From Enterovibrio sp045679545 (lineage in GTDB: Bacteria > Pseudomonadota > Gammaproteobacteria > Enterobacterales > Vibrionaceae), in the NCBI RefSeq assembly GCF_045679545.1, contig NZ_CP166194.1, forward strand, positions 744,001 to 808,000: a stretch of 64,000 bases of DNA. The letters are read 5' to 3'. Positions within the stretch are counted from its first letter, which is position 1, and the number at the start of each line of letters is the position of its first letter. The translations under genes and the position numbers were made by a program. The notes under the pieces were generated by a model, which was not told the origin of the DNA, ran no database searches, and was given only the letters and a program-made list of their open reading frames with translations. Of the stretch, positions 26,517-35,672 are shown piece by piece.

Positions 26517-27539
26517 GTGAACCCTTTTTTTACAGAAAGCGATAGTGGCCGCCGAGAAGCCCTCTTGGCGGCATCTAACATCCATCCCCAGCAACTCCCC
26601 GCGTACATCATCGAAAAAGACCTTTACGTCACGTGTATTCTGAGGATTTTGTACGTGGATATCGTGCCAACACTGCTTGACCGATGTAATGATCCTTTTA
26701 TTTTTAAAGGGGGAACCTCGCTGTCGAAGTGCCATCACTTAATCAACCGGATGTCGGAAGATATCGATCTCTCTTTTTCAATGGAACTGTTCGGCGAAAA
26801 AGAAGTGGTTCGTGAGCCTAAACGTGGCCGCGGCAAGATGCAGGACGAAGCAAAAGCGATTGATGACAAGGCCCGTGAGTTTGTGCAAGCGGAGTTGATT
26901 AAACCCTTGACAGCGGCCTTGATGGCTTTGGACTCAAGGATAACCCTCGAGATTGAAAGTGAAGAGCCTCTGAACTTGGGAATTCACTATCCTTCAGTGA
27001 TGGAAGAGGGCAATGCAGTCTTGCGACGCGTGTTGCTTGAGACGGGGAGCCTGTCACAGAATAACCCGGTTTCGACCGTGTCAATCAACCACATGCTTGG
27101 CGAGCATATTGACGCTTTTGAGGAAGCTCCGTTTGATGTTGTGGCACTCGATCCCGCACGAACGCTGCTAGAAAAAATGTTTGCTGTGCATTGCAACTTA
27201 ATGAGCCAAGCCTCCAAGCCTAAGTACGCCAGGCACTTGTACGATATCTTGCAGTTACACAACAAAGACAATAACTGGTGCGAAGATAAGGCACTCATGG
27301 ATCAATTGGTTGAGTTTTGTGATATTCATTACAGAACCAATAAGGAACAGTGTGATGCTGCGCGAGAGCAGCAACTCTTCCTTGTGCCTGTTGACGATAT
27401 GTATGATCACTACGAGAAGGACTGGAAAGAAATGGCGGACATGTTCCCCGAAGGCCAGTTACCTTACGTTTTTGAAGACATGCTGGCTGAGATTAAAGTC
27501 CTCGAATCCCATGTAAATCAAGTCTACTACGGCAAATAA
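26517..27539 (+). CDS. abiEii: AbiEii/AbiGii-family nucleotidyltransferase toxin
   Basis: A 340-residue protein with the MNT-like nucleotidyltransferase signature: FKGGTSLSK (about 64-71) and SEDIDLSF (about 80-87), carrying the catalytic Asp pair. AbiEii-family toxins cause abortive infection or growth arrest by nucleotide transfer to targets such as tRNA. It starts at a GTG and follows the antitoxin gene directly, the AbiE order. A perfect hairpin follows the stop. Confidence 0.88.
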   Translation: MNPFFTESDSGRREALLAASNIHPQQLPAYIIEKDLYVTCILRILYVDIVPTLLDRCNDPFIFKGGTSLSKCHHLINRMSEDIDLSFSMELFGEKEVVREPKRGRGKMQDEAKAIDDKAREFVQAELIKPLTAALMALDSRITLEIESEEPLNLGIHYPSVMEEGNAVLRRVLLETGSLSQNNPVSTVSINHMLGEHIDAFEEAPFDVVALDPARTLLEKMFAVHCNLMSQASKPKYARHLYDILQLHNKDNNWCEDKALMDQLVEFCDIHYRTNKEQCDAAREQQLFLVPVDDMYDHYEKDWKEMADMFPEGQLPYVFEDMLAEIKVLESHVNQVYYGK

Positions 27540-28194
27540 AACCACGGCCGTATTATCCTTAATACGGCCCTAGTCATTCCCTCAAGGCATTATTTTCGAT
27601 TGTCAGAGGCATCTTAAGGTAGTTCTCGATTACCTTCGTAATACGGCAAGATGAAACAAATCAATCCGATCTTTACGAATATGTTTGGCGTGGTACAAGA
27701 TGCTTGATATCCGTACTAAGTCTGAGCTAATCTTGGTTTGTATATCATGACAATGACAAAGCCCGCGAGGTGTTGGCGCACCGTTTGAGCGGGCTTAGTT
27801 ATTTGTTAAATCTGACTCCGATATTTGGCGATGTGGCATAGCTCTTTAGTAGTGCTTCAGAGGGGGGAAGAATGCATATAGCCGCGTATGAGCTAAAGCT
27901 GATCAGTGTGGATATCGCCTAATGTTCTGCTCTGGGGGAGGAATAAAGTTTCATACTGTTGATCTTGTCTGAACTTGGACATCTGAACACATCACTTTTT
28001 GTCTTGCCAAAATTGGGTAATCTGATACTTTGAGTATCGGAGCTGATTGCCAAGGCTGTAAGTGACCTAAAAGACAGCAAATCTAACTACCTGCCCATTG
28101 CAGTTGATCTTTATTAACCATGCTGGCAAGAGTAGTGATTTAAACACTTACCACTACCTTTAAAGTCCGGCATCGTTAAGAAAGGATTACTCCC
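27540..28194. other. Intergenic stretch with two hairpins
   Basis: About 650 bp without a supportable gene. A perfect 10-bp stem with TCCT loop (GGCCGTATTA / TAATACGGCC) lies at 27546-27569, right after the toxin gene. A second stem, AAGCCCGC (27759-27766) / GCGGGCTT (27789-27796), has a 22-base loop. The rest presumably holds the promoter of the next gene; I see nothing more. Confidence 0.55.
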
Positions 28195-29124
28195 ATGAGT
28201 ATTGACCTCTCAAAACTGTGCGCAGATTTCATGCGTCAAAATCATGCCTCCCAATCTACGACAAAACTGAAAGCTTCACATGCTAGAGAGCTTGTTGCTG
28301 CTTTTTTTGGGTATAAGAGCCATGCGGCTCTTATGGCCGAGAAGACTTATCCACTGGTTCAGCTAGAAGAGGCATATATATTCATTCCTGACATACCTTT
28401 GATGAATGAGAGGCGATCTAGGCTAAATGGCTTGCCAAATGACCTTGGACGCTCAATTGACCTTGCCAAGCTTCTATCAGACATGCTTGCTGATGAAGGG
28501 TTAGGTGGTGAATATACTTGGCTCTATGACTCACTAGAAAACTACATTGTCGAAGTCCTACTACCCGATTGCCAATATCTTATAGATGATCAGCTTTCGG
28601 GGGCTATGGCTGAAACTAATGCGGAATTTTTCGATAGTCCTTATTACGATGATGTACAAATTGAAGATCGTGGTGATGAACTGGTAGCTATTGCTAAATC
28701 CCAGTACAAAGGCAATCCAATGGACGATAAACCATTTTGTGGAGACACTCTTGATATGGTTGTACAGGTTACATTGCCTCGCATAGCTGGCAAGCGTGGT
28801 TTTTACGAATACGAGCTTGAAGCTGGAGGCTGCGTCAATGATGATTGGGTAGATCCGGAACTGCGGTATGGTAAACGCTATCAGAGCAGGTTGGCAGAAG
28901 AGCTTGGCATAACAGAAGAAGAGCTTGAGTATTTGGAATGGGATACGCTGGAAAACAGCAGTGATGATGGTTTGATCTATGGCTTTGTTTTAACTTTTGC
29001 CGAAAGTTGCCCTCGAGAGATATTGGATAAGATCAGAGGGTTATCTGATTCTCTGACTGTCCGCGTTTCAGCCAACGCTTTTGATAGTCCTTATCCGGAC
29101 GAACCAGAAGAAAATTTGCATTAG
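28195..29124 (+). CDS. Unrecognised 309-residue acidic protein
   Basis: The N-terminus (LKASHARELVAAFFGYKSHAA) resembles the short helical motif that precedes several unrelated cargo domains in proteobacterial islands. The rest is acidic, with no catalytic motif I can name; a stretch DTLDMVVQVTLPRIAGKRG looks like beta structure. It is monocistronic, with its own terminator at 29152. Cargo gene of the island; function unknown. Confidence 0.65.
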   Translation: MSIDLSKLCADFMRQNHASQSTTKLKASHARELVAAFFGYKSHAALMAEKTYPLVQLEEAYIFIPDIPLMNERRSRLNGLPNDLGRSIDLAKLLSDMLADEGLGGEYTWLYDSLENYIVEVLLPDCQYLIDDQLSGAMAETNAEFFDSPYYDDVQIEDRGDELVAIAKSQYKGNPMDDKPFCGDTLDMVVQVTLPRIAGKRGFYEYELEAGGCVNDDWVDPELRYGKRYQSRLAEELGITEEELEYLEWDTLENSSDDGLIYGFVLTFAESCPREILDKIRGLSDSLTVRVSANAFDSPYPDEPEENLH

Positions 29125-29151
29125 GGGGGGGAAGCTCATCCCAACCAATAT

Positions 29152-29183
29152 GGCACCCCACGGGGTGCCTTCTGATGTTTTTT
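29152..29183 (+). terminator. Rho-independent terminator of the 309-residue gene
   Basis: Stem GGCACCCC / GGGGTGCC with a 2-base loop, then a T-rich tail (29177-29183). Confidence 0.8.
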
Positions 29184-29370
29184 CAGGGGGTTCAAGCCCA
29201 AGGCGACGCACAACGGGTAGTGGTTATCTATCGGTTTAAAACCATATTAACTTCTACATTTAATCAATATTATTGGTTTATAGGATCAAACTTATTCCTC
29301 TCCCACAGCTGCCTAGGCAAAAGCTGAGCTAAAACGTCAACTTGCAGCAAAAAAACGAAAAAAATCTGAA

Positions 29371-29390
29371 CATGGTATAGATGATGGTAT
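29371..29390. repeat. CATGGTAT motifs at the right island end
   Basis: CATGGTAT at 29371-29378 and GATGGTAT at 29383-29390. They match the motif found four times near the integrase and lie about 60-80 bp inside the proposed right attachment core. Confidence 0.6.
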
Positions 29391-29451
29391 CGCAAACCGG
29401 TTCAAATCTAACTTGCTGTAATAAAAGGTGGCTTTCCTCTTATTGATGTTA

Positions 29452-29464
29452 GAGTGGTAATAAT
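29452..29464 (+). other. Candidate right attachment core
   Basis: GAGTGGTAATAAT matches the guaA 3'-end sequence at 11929-11941 in 12 of 13 bases. A strong chromosomal-type terminator follows at 29498, which could be the former guaA terminator. Confidence 0.5.
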
Positions 29465-29497
29465 TCCTCTTTGATTGAAATGTGAAAGAGAAAAACG

Positions 29498-29523
29498 AAA
29501 GGCACGCATCGCGTGCCTTTTTT
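29498..29523. terminator. Strong bidirectional terminator beyond the island
   Basis: Perfect 10-bp stem AAAGGCACGC / GCGTGCCTTT with loop ATC and a T-run; no coding sequence ends nearby now. About 320 bp of AT-rich intergenic DNA follows up to the first AbgT gene. Confidence 0.8.
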
Positions 29524-29847
29524 GTATCGATTTTGTCTACCTTTCTGCCATTGTCTCTCAATACCGTGACGCTGTGTCGTCTTACCCTGCCTAATACTCT
29601 TCCTTTCCGCCTGAAGTAACGGTTTCTTTGACATTGTTGCTGATCAGGATTCACCTTGTATCCATTGTGTTTATTTGTTGTGTGTAAATTGAGCTGATCT
29701 TCTTTTTTTGTGACTTTAATTGATATTAGTGGCTACAAAACTGGGAATAAGTATGTATTTTATTCTGCTCAATAATGATGACGTTGTTTGAATGTAAAAA
29801 TTTAAAACGCGCAATGCAAACACACACAATTAACCATGGAGCTTTAC

Positions 29848-31407
29848 ATGAGTAACCATGCTATGGACAACATTCCAGACGCGCCAAAAAGCGCAATGGA
29901 CAAGTTTCTCAATGGGATTGAGAAAGCAGGGAACAAAATTCCTGATCCAGCATTACTGTTTTTTTATGGGCTATTAATCGTATGGGGCCTGTCTGCCGTT
30001 CTTTCTCAGGTTGATTTTGGCCTGATACACCCAATTTCTGGTCAGGCTGTCGAAATCAACAATCTGCTGACGGGGACTGCGCTAGCCAACTTCCTCGCTA
30101 ATATGGTCACCACCTTCACCAGCTTTGCCCCTATGGGGATCGTGCTGGTGGCAATGCTGGGTGTGGGCGTGGCAGATGCGTCAGGCTTTATCACCACAGG
30201 CCTGAAGAAGATGCTAAACGTTACCCCTAAGAAATTGCTGACTCCGGCACTTATCCTAGTGGCTATCGTGTCGCACACCGCAGCAGATGCGGGCTACGTT
30301 CTGGTTATCCCGCTAGGTGGCATTATCTTCCACGCGGCGGGACGTCACCCGTTAGTGGGTATTGCTGCAGCGTTCGCTGGTGTATCAGGTGGTTTCTCAG
30401 CAAACTTTGTTCCTGCAGGTATCGACCCACTGTTGGCAGGTTTTACACAGTCTGCTGCGCAAGTATTAGACAAAGACTATGTGGTTAACCCACTGGCAAA
30501 CATCTACTTTACGGGCCTGTCTTCGATTCTTATTGTCGCGATCGGTTGGTATGTCACTGAAAAAATCATCGAGCCGCGCCTAAGCAAACTGCCTATTGAT
30601 GAAGATGCAGAAAAAGCCCCTGATCTAGGTAGCTTCAGCGCAATCGAAAGCAAGGCGTTCAATCGTGCAAGTTTTGCGATGTTGACAGGGATTGCGATAC
30701 TGATTTTTGCACTGCTACCTGAAACATCAGCACTGCGTTCGCCAGAGGGCGAGTTGACGGCATTCTCTGCGCCACTGATGAAGTCGATTGTGCCACTGAT
30801 CTTCATTCTGTTCGTGATCCCGGGCGTGGTGTACGGACGTGTTGCAGGTACGTTCAAGAAGCAAGGCGACATTATTGTGGCAATGAGCCAGACCATGTCT
30901 ACCATGGGTAGCTACTTGGTAATGTCTTTCTTCTGTGCGCAGTTCCTTGCGGCATTTAGCCAATCAAACATTGGTACATTGTTGGCGTTAGAAGGTGCAG
31001 ATCTTCTGAAAACATTGAACATGCCAGGTCAGATGACCATCATTGGTATGATCTTGCTGACAGCGTGTGTGAACTTGTTGATTGGCTCTGCGTCTGCGAA
31101 GTGGGCATTGATTGGTCCAATCCTTGTGCCAATGTTGATGGCGTTGGGTATATCCCCTGAGCTGTCACAAGCGGCTTACCGTGTGGGTGACTCTGTTTCT
31201 AACATCATTTCTCCGTTGATGGTGTTCTTCCCTCTGGTGGTTGTTTACTGTCAGCGTTACGTGAAGAGCACAGGGATTGGTACCTTGGCTTCAATGATGA
31301 TGCCTTACTCGATTGCGATGCTGATCGGCTGGAGCATCTTCTTGTTGGCATACTGGGCGCTGGGTATTCCATTGGGTATACAAGCACCGTACACCTACCA
31401 GATGTAA
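29848..31407 (+). CDS. AbgT-family transporter (first of a tandem pair)
   Basis: A 519-residue polytopic inner-membrane protein. The N-terminal signature FLNGIEKAGNKIPDPALLFF and the repeated re-entrant-type motifs SHTAADAGYVLVIPLGG and SASAKWALIGPILVPML match the AbgT family (p-aminobenzoyl-glutamate transporter and drug-efflux relatives). The second ATG (29848) is chosen because GGAG stands 6 bp before it. Substrate cannot be told from sequence. A second AbgT protein follows about 415 bp downstream. Confidence 0.88.
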   Translation: MSNHAMDNIPDAPKSAMDKFLNGIEKAGNKIPDPALLFFYGLLIVWGLSAVLSQVDFGLIHPISGQAVEINNLLTGTALANFLANMVTTFTSFAPMGIVLVAMLGVGVADASGFITTGLKKMLNVTPKKLLTPALILVAIVSHTAADAGYVLVIPLGGIIFHAAGRHPLVGIAAAFAGVSGGFSANFVPAGIDPLLAGFTQSAAQVLDKDYVVNPLANIYFTGLSSILIVAIGWYVTEKIIEPRLSKLPIDEDAEKAPDLGSFSAIESKAFNRASFAMLTGIAILIFALLPETSALRSPEGELTAFSAPLMKSIVPLIFILFVIPGVVYGRVAGTFKKQGDIIVAMSQTMSTMGSYLVMSFFCAQFLAAFSQSNIGTLLALEGADLLKTLNMPGQMTIIGMILLTACVNLLIGSASAKWALIGPILVPMLMALGISPELSQAAYRVGDSVSNIISPLMVFFPLVVVYCQRYVKSTGIGTLASMMMPYSIAMLIGWSIFLLAYWALGIPLGIQAPYTYQM

Positions 31408-31459
31408 TAACAGCCTCAGCGATAAACGGTTCGTCGTTTTTTACAATATGCCTAACTTC

Positions 31460-31487
31460 AAGCCCTGCTTTTTAGCGGGGCTTTTTC
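31460..31487 (+). terminator. Terminator after the first AbgT gene
   Basis: Stem AAGCCCTGC / GCGGGGCTT (one G-T pair), loop TTTTTA, then T-run. Confidence 0.82.
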
Positions 31488-31822
31488 TTGCCCGTTGTTC
31501 TGTAAAGCACACATCATTGATTTGGTTAAATGCCGACTTGTTAATTTATTGAGCTACAAAATGGCAACATAAACAAAACATAAAGCCATTGATTTCTTTT
31601 TTATTGGTTTTTTGTATATAAGCGGTATGTTCTGGATTGTCACCTAATTATCACACTATTGACTAATTGAATGATAACGGGCGAGCTTTGATCGTGACCA
31701 TTTAAACCATGCTAGTTATTAATGCTTTTTTATCTTATAAATTGGAATTTTACTCTAAAAGAGGCATCTGCTAAGTTCTTGGCGCAAACGAAACATAAAA
31801 CTCAGCGATAAGGTGGTACGAC
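31488..31822. other. AT-rich intergenic region before the second AbgT gene
   Basis: About 335 bp between the two transporter genes, AT-rich, no open frame. Because a terminator precedes it, the second transporter must have its own promoter here. No operator is recognised. Confidence 0.5.
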
Positions 31823-33379
31823 ATGAGTCAAGCTTCACAAGGAGCATCGCAACCGCGTGGTGCAATTGCGTTTATTGAGCGCATAGGTAAGAAAATCCCC
31901 GATCCCGTCATCATTTTTATGTTCCTTCTTGTGGCCGCTTTGGCCATTACGGGTCTCATCGGTGGTATGGAATTTCAAACAACCGGTGCCGACGGCTCTC
32001 CGGTTGAACACACAGTAAAAAGCATGCTGGCCGCAGAAAATGTGCGTTGGATGTTTGATAACGCTATCTTGAAAAACTGGTTGTCGTTCGGCCACGGTGT
32101 CCTAGGCGTTATTCTGGTGGTGATGCTGGGTGTTGGTATTGCCGAGAATTCAGGCCTGCTTAGTGCGGTGATTAAACGTGTTGGCCTGAAGCTGAATGAA
32201 AAATGGCTGCCAATGCTACTGGTTTTCCTCGGTATCATGAGTTCGATTGCCACCGATGCAGGTTATCTGGTACTGATCCCGCTAGCGGGTATGCTTTACG
32301 CGGGCGTGGGTAAAAACCCACTGATCGGTATGGCTGCAGCATTTGCTGGTGTATCGGCCGGCTTTAGTGCGAACTTGATCCCTGCCACGCCAGTGGATGT
32401 CATCATCGGCTTAAATGCACGTGTTTTTGCTGAATCTCAGAATGTGCCATTCGAAACGGCGGCGGGTGAAGCGTTAAACCCAGCCACCATGCACTACTTC
32501 TTTATTGTCGCTTCAACGTTCTTGCTTGCTTTCCTTGGTGCATGGGTCACTAAACGCTTTGTTGCACCGCGTCTGGAAAAGATGGATTACGTGCTACCAG
32601 AAGATCTGGACCAAAGTGATTTCAGCGTGAGTGAAATCGAGCAAAAAGGCTTGCGTATGGCTGGTCTGGGACTGATTGCGTCACTGGCAGCGATTGTCGC
32701 ATTGGCAATGGGCCCATTGGCGCCGTACACCAATGAAGCGGGTCGAACGGTTACACCGTACATGAACAATGTAATCTTGTTGATTGCGATGGTGTTTGCG
32801 GTAACAGGCATTTGCTTCGGTTACACCACTGGTAAATTCAAATCGCTTCAAGATGTGGTGAATGCCATGGTGAAGCAGATGAACACCTTTGGCTACGTGC
32901 TGGTACTGACCTTCTTCAGCCATAACTTCTTGGCGGTATTGAGCTACTCAGGTCTGGGTGTGTATATCACTTACCTTGGCGCAACAGGTTTGATGTCAAT
33001 GGGGCTGGAGCAATTCCCTGTTCTATTGATTATTGGCTTTGTGATTACGACTGCGCTGATCAACTTGTTTGTGGGTGGTTTGACATCGAAGTGGATGCTA
33101 CTTGGCCCGATCTTCATTCCAATGCTGTATCAAGTGAACCCAAACATGACGCCGGATCTGGTCTCTGCGGCTTACCGTGTAGCCGACTCTTCGACCAACA
33201 TCATTACACCAATGATGACCTATGCCGGTGTGATCTTGGCCTTCATGCGTAAGTACAAACCTGACCTGACGTTTGGTGATGTGATTGCAATGATGGTGCC
33301 ATACTCGGCAGCGTTCCTGACGGTGTGGACTACCATGTTGATTGTGTTCTTTAGCTTCAACATTCCACTGGGCTTCTAA
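31823..33379 (+). CDS. AbgT-family transporter (second of a tandem pair)
   Basis: A 518-residue membrane protein, clearly a paralogue of its neighbour: AFIERIGKKIPDPVIIFMF, SIATDAGYLVLIPLAGML and GGLTSKWMLLGPIFIPML correspond motif by motif. The loop after the first helix and the middle of the protein differ, so the two probably have different substrates or partners. Start ATG after AAGGTGG. Confidence 0.88.
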   Translation: MSQASQGASQPRGAIAFIERIGKKIPDPVIIFMFLLVAALAITGLIGGMEFQTTGADGSPVEHTVKSMLAAENVRWMFDNAILKNWLSFGHGVLGVILVVMLGVGIAENSGLLSAVIKRVGLKLNEKWLPMLLVFLGIMSSIATDAGYLVLIPLAGMLYAGVGKNPLIGMAAAFAGVSAGFSANLIPATPVDVIIGLNARVFAESQNVPFETAAGEALNPATMHYFFIVASTFLLAFLGAWVTKRFVAPRLEKMDYVLPEDLDQSDFSVSEIEQKGLRMAGLGLIASLAAIVALAMGPLAPYTNEAGRTVTPYMNNVILLIAMVFAVTGICFGYTTGKFKSLQDVVNAMVKQMNTFGYVLVLTFFSHNFLAVLSYSGLGVYITYLGATGLMSMGLEQFPVLLIIGFVITTALINLFVGGLTSKWMLLGPIFIPMLYQVNPNMTPDLVSAAYRVADSSTNIITPMMTYAGVILAFMRKYKPDLTFGDVIAMMVPYSAAFLTVWTTMLIVFFSFNIPLGF

Positions 33380-33410
33380 CGCTTCCTTTGCATTGCCTCG
33401 TCAGAGAAAG

Positions 33411-33437
33411 AAAAACCGGCCTCGGCCGGTTTTTTTG
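33411..33437. terminator. Bidirectional terminator between the AbgT gene and fghA
   Basis: Stem AAAAACCGGC / GCCGGTTTTT in a convergent gap, with A-run and T-run on the two sides. Confidence 0.9.
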
Positions 33438-33455
33438 TTTTCAAATGCGAGATAT

Positions 33456-34301
33456 TCAGCCTTTGAGGTGCTGAGCGTGAAAACGAAGATGGTCATCGAT
33501 GAAACTGGCAATAAAGTAATAGCTGTGGTCATAACCTTCTTGCATGCGAAGTTCGAGGGGGTAACCCGCTTCTTCAGCCGCGAGCAGTAAATTGCCCGGC
33601 TTGAGTTGATCGTGTAAGAACTGATCACCATCACCTTGGTCAATCAGCATCGGTAAATGCTTATCGGCTTTTTTGATCAAAGCGCAGGCATCGTATTCCA
33701 GCCATGTTGCCTGATCGTCGCCTAGGTAATTGGTGAACGCTTTCTGTCCCCAAGGCACTGTGGAAGGATTAACAATAGGGCTGAATGCAGATACGGAACG
33801 GTACGCATCGCTATTTTTCAGTGCAATCGTTAGCGCGCCATGTCCACCCATGCTGTGGCCTGAAATGGCTTTTACATCGCTGACAGGGAAGTGGCCTTCA
33901 ATCACGGCAGGCAGTTCTTTCACCACGTAATCGTACATGTAGTAGTAACGGTTCCATGGGGCTTCGGTGGCGTTCAAATAAAACCCTGCACCCACGCCGA
34001 AATCATATGCGCCGTCGGGATCATCAGGGATATTGTCACCACGCGGGCTGGTATCGGGCGCGACGATGGCGATGCCAAGTTCAGCGGCTAATTTGTGCGC
34101 GCCAGCTTTTTGCATGAAGTTTTCATCAGTACACGTTAAGCCTGACAGCCAATAGAGCACCGGCACTTTGTTTGACTCAGAGGCCTGCGGCGGCAAATAG
34201 ATAGCGAATCGCATGTTGCAGTGCACGGTACGAGAGGTATGCGTATACTGCTTGTGCCAACCGCCACAGCTACGATTGCTGCTGGTATTTTCAAGACTCA
34301 T
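33456..34301 (-). CDS. fghA: S-formylglutathione hydrolase
   Basis: A 281-residue alpha/beta hydrolase of the esterase D family. The nucleophile elbow is GHSMGGHGAL, the acidic residue lies in LIDQGDGDQFL, and the catalytic His in GYDHSYYFI. LYWLSGLTCTDENFM-like sequence forms the oxyanion region. It hydrolyses S-formylglutathione to formate and glutathione, completing formaldehyde detoxification begun by FrmA, encoded 59 bp upstream. Confidence 0.96.
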   Translation of the reverse strand: MSLENTSSNRSCGGWHKQYTHTSRTVHCNMRFAIYLPPQASESNKVPVLYWLSGLTCTDENFMQKAGAHKLAAELGIAIVAPDTSPRGDNIPDDPDGAYDFGVGAGFYLNATEAPWNRYYYMYDYVVKELPAVIEGHFPVSDVKAISGHSMGGHGALTIALKNSDAYRSVSAFSPIVNPSTVPWGQKAFTNYLGDDQATWLEYDACALIKKADKHLPMLIDQGDGDQFLHDQLKPGNLLLAAEEAGYPLELRMQEGYDHSYYFIASFIDDHLRFHAQHLKG

Positions 34302-34360
34302 ATTGGGCTCCAGTTTGGGCGCACTGCGAGTACGCCCGCGTTGTTGTCACTGTGGAAAGG

Positions 34361-35491
34361 CTACTTGTCGAAGTGAATGACAGAGCGGATGCTCTTGCCT
34401 TCATGCATGAGATCAAATGCTTCGTTGATTTTATCCAGCCCCATGGTGTGGGTGATAAAGTCATCCAGCTTGAATTCTCCCGCCATGTAGCGCTCGACTA
34501 TTTGTGGTAATTCTGAACGGCCTTTCACCCCACCGAAAGCGGTACCGCGCCAAACACGACCAGTGACAAGCTGGAACGGACGGGTTGAAATTTCTTGGCC
34601 CGCGCCTGCCACGCCGATGATCACTGATTCGCCCCAACCTTTGTGGCAGCACTCTAATGCTGAGCGCATTACATTGACGTTACCAATACACTCGAAAGAG
34701 TAATCCACGCCGCCGTCAGTCAGTTCAACAATCACTTCTTGGATTGGTTTGTCGTATTTGCTTGGATTGATACAATCGGTCGCGCCAAGTTTCTTCGCCA
34801 GTTCGAACTTACTTTCATTGATATCGATGCCCAAAATGCGGCTCGCACCTGCCATGGCTGCACCAATGATCGCTGACAAGCCAATGCCACCAAGACCAAA
34901 TACCGCCACGGTATCGCCTTTTTGCACTTTGGCTGTGTTGAGTACCGCGCCCATGCCAGTTGTAACACCACAACCGAGCAAGCAGACTTCTTCTAATGGC
35001 GCCGTTGGGTTCACTTTTGCCAATGAAATTTCTGGCAATACTGTGTATTCAGAAAACGTAGAACAACCCATGTAGTGGTAGATAGGCTTGCCATCTTTGT
35101 AAAAACGCGTGGTGCCGTCTGGCATTAAGCCCTTGCCCTGCGTTTCGCGGATTTTCTGGCACAGGTTGGTTTTGCCAGATTTACAGAATTTACACTCGCC
35201 ACACTCTGGAGTGTAAAGCGGGATCACATGATCCCCGACCTGAACGCTGGTGACACCTTCACCCACTTGTTCGACGATGCCGCCACCTTCATGGCCTAGA
35301 ATCGCAGGGAAAATACCTTCAGGATCATCGCCTGACAGAGTGAATGCGTCTGTGTGGCATACGCCAGTCGCAACGATGCGTACCAAGACCTCACCGGCTT
35401 TAGGTAGCATGACATCCACTTCTTCGATGCTGAGCGGTTTACCCGCCTCCCAAGCAACTGCTGCGCGAGATTTAATAAATTGTTCCGCCAT
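34361..35491 (-). CDS. frmA: S-(hydroxymethyl)glutathione dehydrogenase / class III alcohol dehydrogenase
   Basis: A 376-residue zinc-dependent dehydrogenase. Catalytic zinc ligands are in GVCHTDAFTLSG, GHEGGGIVE and LLGCGVTTG; the structural zinc is bound by CGECKFCKSGKTNLC. The NAD-binding motif is FGLGGIGLSAI. It oxidises the spontaneous glutathione-formaldehyde adduct and can also reduce S-nitrosoglutathione. First gene of an operon with fghA; no frmR gene is nearby, and a LysR regulator is divergent instead. Confidence 0.97.
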   Translation of the reverse strand: MAEQFIKSRAAVAWEAGKPLSIEEVDVMLPKAGEVLVRIVATGVCHTDAFTLSGDDPEGIFPAILGHEGGGIVEQVGEGVTSVQVGDHVIPLYTPECGECKFCKSGKTNLCQKIRETQGKGLMPDGTTRFYKDGKPIYHYMGCSTFSEYTVLPEISLAKVNPTAPLEEVCLLGCGVTTGMGAVLNTAKVQKGDTVAVFGLGGIGLSAIIGAAMAGASRILGIDINESKFELAKKLGATDCINPSKYDKPIQEVIVELTDGGVDYSFECIGNVNVMRSALECCHKGWGESVIIGVAGAGQEISTRPFQLVTGRVWRGTAFGGVKGRSELPQIVERYMAGEFKLDDFITHTMGLDKINEAFDLMHEGKSIRSVIHFDK

Positions 35492-35672
35492 TGACTCTGT
35501 CCTCTATGGGTGTGATCAGTCCTTCTCGACTAACCGTAGGTGATATTTGAAGCGAACATGTGTCCGCTTCTGTGACAACCCTATTTTCACTTTCATTATG
35601 TATGTAGTTTAATTGTTCCGTAGATATTGATAATCCATAATCCTAGCAATTAACTTTTACTGGTGTGTAACA

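Larger units (their letters stand above)
11929..29464. mobile_element. Integrated, decayed IncP-like mobilisable island at guaA
   Basis: The limits rest on three observations. (1) A P4-type integrase gene lies directly after guaA, a known integration site. (2) A 13-base sequence over the guaA stop (GAGTGGGAATAAT, 11929-11941) recurs with one mismatch at 29452-29464. (3) CATGGTAT motifs cluster just inside both ends. Contents: broken integrase, ABC-3C system, zinc-finger gene, AlpA-like gene, repA with iterons, IncP oriT and traJ, trbJ/trbK-like/trbL, a CoiA-like gene, AbiE toxin-antitoxin and orphan genes. No relaxase, TraG or VirB4-type gene is present, so it cannot transfer itself. Parts, notably 13440-17100, are clearly more AT-rich than the flanks. 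Confidence 0.8.

Noticed and set aside
27759..27796. Integron attC site (GCCCGC ... GCGGGC palindrome)
   Set aside because: No attC core motifs (GTTRRRY/RYYYAAC) flank it and no cassette series is present; it is read as an ordinary hairpin.
29391..29412. tRNA-like T-arm sequence (GGTTCAAATCT) near the right island end
   Set aside because: No acceptor, D-arm or anticodon arm can be folded around it; probably chance.
29317..29421. Open tail ending AKKRKKSEHGIDDG and NRFKSNLL before a TAA
   Set aside because: It has no start codon and is preceded closely by a stop. It could be the end of a lost gene but cannot be assigned.
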